This document shows positions 57,521 to 64,000 of a DNA stretch of 64,000 nucleotides, one piece after another. The stretch is from NCBI RefSeq assembly GCF_002980495.1, contig NZ_PVBR01000012.1, positions 1 through 64,000 of the forward strand, written 5' to 3'. A program made the position numbers and the translations under genes. Source of the stretch: Phyllobacterium phragmitis (GTDB lineage Bacteria; Pseudomonadota; Alphaproteobacteria; Rhizobiales; Rhizobiaceae). Position 1 is the stretch's first letter. Every line of letters starts with the position of its first letter. Under the pieces are notes generated by a model that had not been told where the DNA came from, searched no databases, and saw nothing but the letters and a program-made list of their open reading frames with translations.

Positions 57521-57560
57521 TGTAACCGGTTACATAAATTAGTTGAAGCAGAACTGTCAA
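57521..57560 (-). promoter_or_regulatory. Operon promoter with LacI-type operator
   Basis: TTGACA (57560-57555) and TATGTA (57536-57531, 18-bp spacing) form a minus-strand promoter. The perfect palindrome TGTAACCGGTTACA (57521-57534) overlaps the minus-10 box, so LacI-family binding would block transcription of the catabolic operon. Confidence 0.75.
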
Positions 57561-57639
57561 CCGGTGGGAAAGGTAAATTTCCGTTGTTCATCGGCGATTT
57601 TTTCGTTTGACTTCCGCCGATCGAACGTCAAAAAGCATA

Positions 57640-57651
57640 TGTAACGTTACA
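57640..57651 (+). promoter_or_regulatory. Second LacI-type operator before the regulator gene
   Basis: TGTAACGTTACA is a perfect 12-bp palindrome 14 bases before the regulator ATG. It shares the TGTAAC half site with 57521-57534 but lacks the central CG pair, so it is probably an autoregulatory site of different affinity. Confidence 0.65.
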
Positions 57652-57665
57652 TTCACGAGCGCGTC

Positions 57666-58688
57666 ATGAACGAAAAAATGGAAAAGACCGGAATACGGAC
57701 AGTTGCAAAACTGTCGGGCTTTTCGACGGCGACCGTATCGCGCGCACTCAACAATCCGCAGAGTGTCAGCGAAGACACGCGAACGCGTATCCAGGCCATT
57801 ATCGAACAAACGGGCTACGTGCCGCATGGCATGGCGAGAGCCTTGTCCAGCAACCGGACCCGCACCATCGGCGCGATCATCCCGACGATCGACAACGCGA
57901 TGTTTGCGCGCGGGATCGAGTCGCTGCAGAAATATCTCTCCTCGCGCGGTTACATGCTGATCCTGTCGACGAACGGCTATGATATCGACGCCGAACTGGA
58001 ACAGGCGCGCAATCTCGTCGGGCGAGGCGTGGACGGGCTGATCCTGCGGGGAGACTGCCACCATCAGGCCTTGCGTGATCTGCTCGTGACACGCGACATT
58101 CCGTTCATCAACGTCGGCATCTACAATCCGTCGCAACCCCATGCCAGCATCGGCGTCGACAACGAGGCGGCCGCGCATCGTGCCATGATGCACCTGATCG
58201 AAATCGGTCACCGGCGGATCGGCGTCGTCAGCGCGCTCCAGCGCAACAACGACAGGGCGAGCGCCCGGATCCGTGGCTTCAAGCGCGCACTTTCCGAAAA
58301 CGGCCTGAACCTGCCGACGCAATGGCATGTCGAGGTCCGCTATACGCTCGATGATGCACGGGAGGCCGCGCGCCAGATTCTGACCGGCAAGAACGTGCCG
58401 ACGGCAATCGCCTGCGGCAATGACGTGCTCGCCTACGGCGTCATGCTGGAAGCCGAACGGCGCGGCCTCAGGATTCCGACCGACCTTTCCGTCGTCGGCT
58501 TCGACGACCTCGAATGGAGCCGCCATCTCCGTCCCGCACTGACGACCCTGCACGTTCCGACCGACCTGACGTGGAAGGGCGCCGGCGAATATATTCTGGC
58601 GCGTCTTGAAGGTCATCGGGTTCCAAATCACTACGAGATCGACTATTCGCTCGTCGTCCGGGAATCTACCGGCGCCCCTCGGCGATGA
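57666..58688 (+). CDS. LacI-family transcriptional regulator
   Basis: The 340-residue protein has the LacI HTH at residues 10-35 (RTVAKLSGFSTATVSRALNN) and the hinge helix near ALSSNRTRTIGAI. A periplasmic-binding-protein-like sensor domain follows with GVDGLILRGD and SVVGFDDLEWSRHLRPALTTLHVP. It is divergent from the binding protein gene and has two palindromes between, so it should repress the operon until the sugar or a derivative binds. Confidence 0.92.
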   Translation: MNEKMEKTGIRTVAKLSGFSTATVSRALNNPQSVSEDTRTRIQAIIEQTGYVPHGMARALSSNRTRTIGAIIPTIDNAMFARGIESLQKYLSSRGYMLILSTNGYDIDAELEQARNLVGRGVDGLILRGDCHHQALRDLLVTRDIPFINVGIYNPSQPHASIGVDNEAAAHRAMMHLIEIGHRRIGVVSALQRNNDRASARIRGFKRALSENGLNLPTQWHVEVRYTLDDAREAARQILTGKNVPTAIACGNDVLAYGVMLEAERRGLRIPTDLSVVGFDDLEWSRHLRPALTTLHVPTDLTWKGAGEYILARLEGHRVPNHYEIDYSLVVRESTGAPRR

Positions 58689-58710
58689 GCGCCTGATGCT
58701 GTGGAGACCA

Positions 58711-59190
58711 TCAGTGTCCAGTCGCATACAACCAGTCATACCTTTCGACAGGTTGGAGCGAGTTGGTGGTTTTGAGTTTTTGAGCGTCCCGGGCGGCGGT
58801 CGAGCACGGCGGCGCTGAGGATGCGCGAATGGTATCGGCGAACCGGTTTTGGGTGCGATGCTGCCAGCCGTCGGCGACGGAAGCGAAAGCGTAAGAGCGG
58901 TCGCGCAACTCTTCCTGGAGATCATCGATCAATAGGTCGATGCTGCAATCCCGGCCGACGACGCGTGCCAGCGTCTCACGGGCCACCGGTTCGGTGGAGG
59001 CGAAGATTATGGCCTCGACGCGCAATATCCATTCGCGCCAGCGCAGTTCCGCCGGCAGATCCTCCAGCCCCCCGATCGAACAACACGTCATGTTGCGGAT
59101 TTCCGTCCGTCTGGTCGGGCCGGGATCGTCGCCGGGCGCGGCCAAAAGCACTGCATCGTGTAAGCCTGCTTCGTCCTCGCCCCGGCCCAT
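58711..59190 (-). pseudogene. ScpB-like segregation protein fragment
   Basis: A 159-codon frame contains LPAELRWREWILRVEAIIFA and then EPVARETLARVVGRDCSIDLLIDDLQEELRDRSYAFASVADGWQHRT, the first winged-helix domain of ScpB. The second winged helix is missing and both ends are unrelated, so this is a relic of a ScpB paralogue. It is between the LacI gene and the second ABC operon, in an otherwise geneless 560 bp. Confidence 0.6.
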
Positions 59191-59248
59191 CAGCCGGGCG
59201 GTGACCGCGGCGCACTTCAGCGCTTAGCGGGACCGGTTTCCGTTCGGA

Positions 59249-60325
59249 TCAGCCCGAAACGGCAAGTTCCGTTTCGCGATCGAATAGATGAATGTTTTCG
59301 AGAGAGATGTGGAGGCGAATGACGGCTCCCCTTTCCACGCCAGGTCTTCCGCTATGCGCCACCACCAATTGCTGTGATGCCACGCCAGCGGTGACGAATG
59401 TCATGCTCCCCGTGGATTCGACGCTTTCGACGTCAGCATTCAAGGCAAGGTCGCCCTTGACCGGCGCGAACGACAAATGTTCGGGCCGCAGGCCCGCCCA
59501 TAATCTCGATCCGGGATTAAGTTTTCGGTTGAGAACCAGAGGCTGCGCCAGATCTTGTTCGATCACAAGCGATTGCCCATCAGGTCCGACCACCACGGGA
59601 ATGAAGTTCATCGCCGGAGATCCGATGAAGCCGGCGACGAATTTGTTTGCCGGCTTGTCGTAGAGATCGAGCGGGCTGCCCTGCTGTTCCACCACTCCTA
59701 AACGCATCACCACGATATGATCAGCCATGGTCATGGCCTCCACCTGATCGTGGGTGACATAGACCGAGGTCGCTTCCAGCCGCTCATGCAGCTTGCGGAT
59801 TTCGCTGCGCATATGGACACGCAACGCCGCATCCAGATTGGAGAGCGGTTCGTCGAACAGAAACACTTTCGGATTGCGCACGATGGCGCGGCCCATGGCG
59901 ACGCGCTGCCGCTGGCCACCAGAGAGCGCTTTCGGCAACCGGTCGAGAAGCCCGCCAAGGCCCAGCGTCTCCGCCGCCGCCCGCGTGCGCGCGGCGATCT
60001 CCGGCCTGGGCCGGCGCTTCAGGCGCATCGAATAGTTCATGTTGTGCTCGACATCCATGTGCGGATAGAGCGCATAGGACTGGAACACCATGGCGACATC
60101 GCGCTCGCGCGGCGGCTTGGCGATGACGCTTGTGCCCGCGATGCGGATATCACCGGAACTGGTCTTTTCAAGCCCCGCGAGCGTGCGCAGCAGGGTGGAC
60201 TTGCCGCAGCCGGACGGCCCTACAAGCGCCACGAACGAGCCGTTCCGAATAGCGATGTCAATATTCTTCAGCGCGTGAAATCCGCCATAGTGCTTGTTGA
60301 GATTGTCGATCTCGATCTGGAGCAT
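59249..60325 (-). CDS. Sugar ABC transporter ATP-binding protein, second operon
   Basis: The 358-residue ATPase has GPSGCGKSTLLRTLAG, VFQSYALYPHM, LSGGQRQRVAMGRAI, FLFDEPLSNLDA and a MalK-like C-terminal domain with LWAGLRPEHLSF. It follows the two permease genes of the second transporter. Confidence 0.92.
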   Translation of the reverse strand: MLQIEIDNLNKHYGGFHALKNIDIAIRNGSFVALVGPSGCGKSTLLRTLAGLEKTSSGDIRIAGTSVIAKPPRERDVAMVFQSYALYPHMDVEHNMNYSMRLKRRPRPEIAARTRAAAETLGLGGLLDRLPKALSGGQRQRVAMGRAIVRNPKVFLFDEPLSNLDAALRVHMRSEIRKLHERLEATSVYVTHDQVEAMTMADHIVVMRLGVVEQQGSPLDLYDKPANKFVAGFIGSPAMNFIPVVVGPDGQSLVIEQDLAQPLVLNRKLNPGSRLWAGLRPEHLSFAPVKGDLALNADVESVESTGSMTFVTAGVASQQLVVAHSGRPGVERGAVIRLHISLENIHLFDRETELAVSG

Positions 60326-60334
60326 GGTATCACC

Positions 60335-61147
60335 TCATTTCAGCGCGCCGGCGGTGAGCCCGCTGACGATGCGCCGCTGCAGCAGCATGAAAATCACAAG
60401 GATGGGCGTCACATAGATCGCGGCATAGATCATGATGCCGTTCCAGTCATTGGCGTTGGGGCCCATGAAGCTCTGGAGGCCGACGCTCGCCGTCTGGAGT
60501 TCGTTTTTGGCGATCAGCGAGCGGGCATAGACATATTCGCCGAAGGATTGCAGGAAGATCAGCACCGAAGTGACGAGAATGCCGTTCTTCGCCAGCGGCA
60601 GCATGATGTTGAAGAACGCGCCAATGCGCGACGAGCCGTCGACCAGCGCCGCATCCTCCAGTTCGCGCGGCAACTGCACGAAAGTGGCGCGGCACAGCAC
60701 GATATAGAGCGGCAGCATCTTCGCCGTTTGCGCGAGAATCACCGCGAAACGCGGGCTCGCCAGAAGGCCCAACTGGTTGAAGGCGACGAAGATCGGCGTC
60801 ACCATCAGCGAGGACGGCAGCACCTGCATCATCAGGATGGCGAACAGCGCCATGTCCATCCAGATATTGCGCACCCGCGCCAGCACATAGGCGCAACCGG
60901 TTCCGAGCAGGGTCACCAGAGTGGTGACGCCGACGGCGATCAACAGCGAATTCCAGATATACCGGCCCATATCCCGGGCCTTCCAGACCTCCAGGAAGTT
61001 CCATTGCGGATCGCTGGGCCAGAAGCTTGGCGGATACTGGAAGATTTCCGTGCTGGCCTTGAAGGCCGTCAGATACATCCAGTAGAGCGGGAAGAGATAG
61101 ATCGCCGTAATCGTGAGACCGATTATGAGAAGGATGGTGCGTTTCAT
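60335..61147 (-). CDS. Sugar ABC transporter permease (MalG-like), second operon
   Basis: The 270-residue protein has six hydrophobic segments and the EAA loop LEDAALVDGSSRIGAFFNIMLPL. Start at ATG 61147 (MKRTILLIIG) with GGAGAG seven bases upstream. Confidence 0.88.
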   Translation of the reverse strand: MKRTILLIIGLTITAIYLFPLYWMYLTAFKASTEIFQYPPSFWPSDPQWNFLEVWKARDMGRYIWNSLLIAVGVTTLVTLLGTGCAYVLARVRNIWMDMALFAILMMQVLPSSLMVTPIFVAFNQLGLLASPRFAVILAQTAKMLPLYIVLCRATFVQLPRELEDAALVDGSSRIGAFFNIMLPLAKNGILVTSVLIFLQSFGEYVYARSLIAKNELQTASVGLQSFMGPNANDWNGIMIYAAIYVTPILVIFMLLQRRIVSGLTAGALK

Positions 61148-61158
61148 CGGCTCTCTCC

Positions 61159-62061
61159 TCAATAGCTGTGTTCGTGGTGGGTGGAGCGGACATAGACGGC
61201 GGCGACCACGATGACGAACAGGATCATCATCACGGAAACCGCGCTGCCGAGCGAAATTTCGTAAGTCTGGAAGGAGAGCTGCCACGACCAGTATTGCGCC
61301 ACGTTCGAACTGTTCGCCGGACCGCCCTGGGTGAGCGCCGCGATCAGGTCGAATTGCTGCAATGTGAAGATGACGCCAAGCGAAATCACCGCGCCAAGCT
61401 GCGCCCGCATCAAGGGAAGCGTGATCGACCGAAACCGCTCGAACGCGCCCGCCCCATCCAGCTCCGCCGCCTCATAAACATCGCGCGGGATGCCGGCGAG
61501 CCCTACCGACAGCAGCAGCATATTGAAGGGAATGCCGAGCCAGACATTGGCGATGATGACGGCATAAAGCGCGACATCGGGGTCGGACAGCCAGAAGATG
61601 CGCTCGTCCGTGACGCCTGATGACATCAGGATATAATTGATCACGCCAAAATCCCCGGCGAGCAGCCATTTCCAGATGGCGCCGACAACCAGCGCGGGCA
61701 TGATCCATCCGGCGAGAAACAGGCCGCGCAGCCAGGTGGCGCCCGGAAAATCCTGCTGAAAGAACAGCGCCAGCCCGAAACCGATCGACAGCTGGAACAC
61801 GATGGAGAGCACGACGAACTTCACCGTGTTCCAGAAAATCGTGGAGGCCAGCGGCTGCGACAGGATATCGTAATAGTTCTTCAGCCCGACGAAGGGCCGG
61901 TCAAACGAGGCGATGGTGAACATGTCGACCGTCTGCAGCGACATGATGATGTTGTAGATGATCGGGAAGGCCGAAAACGCCACGAGATAGACGAGGGCGA
62001 GAAGAAGCAGAAGAATATCAAACCCGCTGCCGTCCCGGATCGTCCTGATGATGCCTTGCAT
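61159..62061 (-). CDS. Sugar ABC transporter permease (MalF-like), second operon
   Basis: The 300-residue permease has six hydrophobic segments and the EAA loop YEAAELDGAGAFERFRSITLPLM. It follows the binding protein gene across a large inverted repeat. Confidence 0.88.
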   Translation of the reverse strand: MQGIIRTIRDGSGFDILLLLLALVYLVAFSAFPIIYNIIMSLQTVDMFTIASFDRPFVGLKNYYDILSQPLASTIFWNTVKFVVLSIVFQLSIGFGLALFFQQDFPGATWLRGLFLAGWIMPALVVGAIWKWLLAGDFGVINYILMSSGVTDERIFWLSDPDVALYAVIIANVWLGIPFNMLLLSVGLAGIPRDVYEAAELDGAGAFERFRSITLPLMRAQLGAVISLGVIFTLQQFDLIAALTQGGPANSSNVAQYWSWQLSFQTYEISLGSAVSVMMILFVIVVAAVYVRSTHHEHSY

Positions 62062-62108
62062 GTGGTCGTTCTCCCCGGTCTTTATTTTTTACGCTGGCGG
62101 GGCACAGC

Positions 62109-62267
62109 ACCCCCCTCTGTCCTGCCGGACATCTCCCCCACAAGGGGGGAGATTGGCTGACATCAACAATGGCGCTTATCCTGCAAACGTCTGCGATTGG
62201 TGCCGAACATCCATGAAGGCCAATCTCCCCCCTTGTGGGGGAGATGCCCGGCAGGGCAGAGGGGGGT
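62109..62267. repeat. Rhizobial palindromic intergenic repeat (RIME-like)
   Basis: Two 48-bp arms at 62109-62156 and 62220-62267 are inverted copies with few mismatches, separated by about 63 bp. Arms contain CATCTCCCCCACAAGGGGG. This is the layout of rhizobial mosaic palindromic elements. Transcribed, it would form a long stem-loop between the binding protein and permease genes. Confidence 0.8.
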
Positions 62268-62293
62268 TGCCTCGCGCTTTCGTTACAACAGCC

Positions 62294-63517
62294 CTACTTC
62301 CCCAACACCGCATCGATCTGCTTTTGCGCCGCCCCAAGCGCGGTCTTCGGATCGCTCTGGTGCGTCAGGGATGACTGGATCGCCGTGTAGATCGCCTTGG
62401 AGATTTTCGGCCATTCGGGATGCGGGCCGCGGTTGCGGGCGTATTTCATGCTCTCTTCGAAGACAGCGTAGATTTCCGGCGACTGCGGATTGTCCACCTG
62501 CACCTTGGACGCAGGCAGGAAACCGAAGCGGTTCCAGACTTCGGGCATTTTCGAATGGAGCCATTCGAGCAGGATGAAGGCTTCCTTCGGGTGCTTCGAG
62601 TTGGCGAGGATGACATTGTCGCCTTCTCCCAGCGCCGATGCGCGCGGCGCACCATCGTGGGGAACGGGGAGCAATGTTGCGCGATAATCGAACTTGGCGT
62701 CCGTCGCCATGCGCGGCAATTCCCACGGGCCGGAAATCGCCATGGCGGCATTGCCCGCATTGAAGGTGGCAAACGAATCGTACTGGCCGCGGATCAATGT
62801 GTCGGGCGATGCCAGCTTTTCATCGAGCAGTTTGCCCCAGGCTTCCAGCACCTTGACGCCGCCTTCGGTATCGACCTTGTCATAATCGCCGCCGGTCATC
62901 TGCAGCCAGGGCAGGAACTGGAACGTGCCCTCCTCCGTGGCGACAGCGGAAAAGGCGAGGCCGTAGACATTCTTCGCTGGATCGGTGAGCTTTTTCGCCG
63001 CCTCGTAAAGCTCGTCCCATGTCCTTGGCGGCTTGTCCGGATCGAGCCCCTTGGCCTTGAACATGTCGACATTATAGTAAAGGGCAATCGTATTGGCGCC
63101 GCGCGGAAGGCCATAGATCTTGCCGTCCCACGTCACCGAGGCGAGCGGTCCCGGAAAAATGTCGTCCTTCTTGACGATCTTCGATTCCGCAATCATCGGC
63201 GTCAGATCAAGCAGCAGCCCGCGCGAGGCGAAAAGCGCCACCTCCGGATTGTCGATATAGGTGACATCCGGTCCTTCCCCCGTCGCCGCAGCCCGCGCCA
63301 GATCGTTGACCATATTGCGGAACTCGATCGTCTTGAGATTGAGCTTGATATCCGGATGCGCCTTCTCGAACTCGTCCTTCAACAGGTAGATATACTGGTC
63401 CGCTCGGTCGATGGTCCAGATTTCCAGCGTTACCGGCTCGGCCTGTGCGGTCGCGGCGGTGAACAGCGCTCCCATAAAAGCTATTGGGCCTGCCATCCAT
63501 TTTACGATGCGTTTCAT
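62294..63517 (-). CDS. Extracellular sugar-binding protein, second operon
   Basis: The 407-residue protein starts with a signal peptide (MKRIVKWMAGPIAFMGALF, cleavage after TAQA) and continues as a family 1 binding protein: EIWTIDRADQYIYLLKDEFEKAHPDI, GPDVTYIDNPEVALFASRG, and GRNTIALYYNVDMF-like GANTIALYYNVDMF. GGAGGAG precedes the ATG. Confidence 0.9.
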   Translation of the reverse strand: MKRIVKWMAGPIAFMGALFTAATAQAEPVTLEIWTIDRADQYIYLLKDEFEKAHPDIKLNLKTIEFRNMVNDLARAAATGEGPDVTYIDNPEVALFASRGLLLDLTPMIAESKIVKKDDIFPGPLASVTWDGKIYGLPRGANTIALYYNVDMFKAKGLDPDKPPRTWDELYEAAKKLTDPAKNVYGLAFSAVATEEGTFQFLPWLQMTGGDYDKVDTEGGVKVLEAWGKLLDEKLASPDTLIRGQYDSFATFNAGNAAMAISGPWELPRMATDAKFDYRATLLPVPHDGAPRASALGEGDNVILANSKHPKEAFILLEWLHSKMPEVWNRFGFLPASKVQVDNPQSPEIYAVFEESMKYARNRGPHPEWPKISKAIYTAIQSSLTHQSDPKTALGAAQKQIDAVLGK

Positions 63518-63535
63518 GCCTTATTCTCCTCCTCA

Positions 63536-63578
63536 GCATGATCCCGAAAAGTTGCAGACTTTTCGGATAAGATCATGC
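63536..63578. repeat. Intergenic palindrome GCATGATC...GATCATGC
   Basis: GCATGATC then CCGAAAAGT on the left, ACTTTTCGG then GATCATGC on the right, with a short centre. The same kind of palindrome is common in rhizobial intergenic regions. It lies just upstream of the binding protein gene's ribosome site. Confidence 0.6.
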
Positions 63579-63624
63579 GGCTAAAATAATGCTATGAACC
63601 GGAATTCCCATCCGGCGCGGGTAA

Positions 63625-64000
63625 TCAGGGGTTGGCGATGAAATCACCGCCACGGCAATGCTTCAGATAATTGAGCGAGTGAACCTGCCCGGTCATCTCC
63701 AGATCATTGCGATAGACCGGATCGTGCCAGCCTTCGATATCGATGGAGCCGGGCCAGCCCGCCAGACGCAGTTCGGAGATCACGTCCGTCCAGTTGGTGT
63801 CGCCGAAACCCGGCGAGCGCATAAACACGAACTTCTCCTTGCCGAACACCCCATGCTCGCGGATCACCTCCCAGCGAATGGTCGCGTCCTTGCCATGCAC
63901 ATGGAAAATCTTCGAAACCCATTTGCGGATCTGCGGCATGGGATCGATCAGATAGACCATCTGGTGACAAGGCTCCCATTCAATGCCAAGATTATCGGCG
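63625..64000 (-). CDS. Sugar phosphate isomerase/epimerase, C-terminal part
   Basis: The frame is open to the window edge. The residues visible (GIEWEPCHQMVYLIDPMPQ, then VSKIFHVHGKDA, RSPGFGDTNWTDVISELRLAGWPGSIDIEGWHDPVYRN) match the AP-endonuclease-2-like TIM barrels annotated as sugar phosphate isomerases or epimerases; the start lies outside. It heads the second sugar transporter operon and likely acts on its substrate. Confidence 0.8.
   Translation of the reverse strand, partial: ADNLGIEWEPCHQMVYLIDPMPQIRKWVSKIFHVHGKDATIRWEVIREHGVFGKEKFVFMRSPGFGDTNWTDVISELRLAGWPGSIDIEGWHDPVYRNDLEMTGQVHSLNYLKHCRGGDFIANP

Noticed and set aside
1-64000. CRISPR arrays or rRNA genes
   Set aside because: No regularly spaced direct repeats of CRISPR type and no rRNA signatures were seen; the repeats present are iterons, palindromes and element ends.

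Overview
The window looks like chromosome of a Rhizobiaceae-type alphaproteobacterium. The evidence is high GC, a GcrA-like regulator, a tRNA-Pro(CGG) attachment remnant, mosaic palindromic intergenic repeats of the kind common in rhizobia, and several sugar ABC importers of the UgpC/MalK type with a LacI regulator.

Region 1 (1 to about 36,614) is most of a temperate contractile-tailed prophage whose left end lies outside the window. Minus-strand tail genes fill 69-11,125: tape measure, chaperone E/E' with a programmed frameshift, tube FII, sheath FI, fibre assembly, fibre, a large DUF4815 protein and two smaller proteins. A plus-strand O-acyltransferase sits among them as cargo. Next come an iteron-like repeat field and a two-gene P4-type primase/helicase (11,155-14,634). 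A minus-strand early operon (15,686-25,306) is chained by ATGA overlaps. It carries a PAPS-reductase-like protein, a C5 cytosine methyltransferase, HTH proteins, a helicase-methyltransferase fusion, two miniproteins, a GcrA-like regulator and a Cro-like protein. A pentapeptide-type membrane protein and a hicAB module sit in it on the opposite strand. A CI/S24-type repressor (25,394) faces the Cro-like gene. To its right a plus-strand operon (26,983-36,450) encodes an HD hydrolase, DUF2303, a phage beta clamp, DUF5131, ASCH, an excisionase-like protein and a tyrosine integrase. The integrase stops just before the displaced 3' half of tRNA-Pro, which marks the prophage-chromosome junction.

Region 2 (36,615-46,150) is host DNA carrying a second, unrelated mobile element. 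A Mu-like transposable prophage remnant spans 36,716-45,530. It has TGTA...TACA ends and a 5-bp target duplication (GCGGC), and it splits a secreted staphylococcal-nuclease-like gene that reads through in frame once the element is removed. The element keeps Mu-type DNA-binding proteins, a Mor-like activator, a protease/scaffold, a major capsid protein and a tape measure, but no transposase catalytic core. Its right end is AT-rich and packed with short-loop perfect hairpins and repeated CCACTTTC motifs.

Region 3 (46,151-64,000) is carbohydrate metabolism. A minus-strand operon from 57,454 down to 46,151 encodes a binding protein, two permeases, a Zn-alcohol dehydrogenase, an ABC ATPase, a PfkB kinase resembling YihV, a LacD/YihT-type aldolase, a GabD-like aldehyde dehydrogenase, an SDR, an enolase-superfamily enzyme and a TauE/SafE exporter. 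The divergent LacI gene and two TGTAAC-type palindromes suggest regulation. The gene set suggests import of a ketose-forming sugar or polyol, phosphorylation, aldol cleavage, oxidation of the C3 aldehyde and export of the acid. A sulfosugar substrate is an attractive but unproven reading. A ScpB fragment follows, then a second sugar ABC operon (63,517 down to 59,249) headed by a sugar phosphate isomerase/epimerase cut by the window edge.
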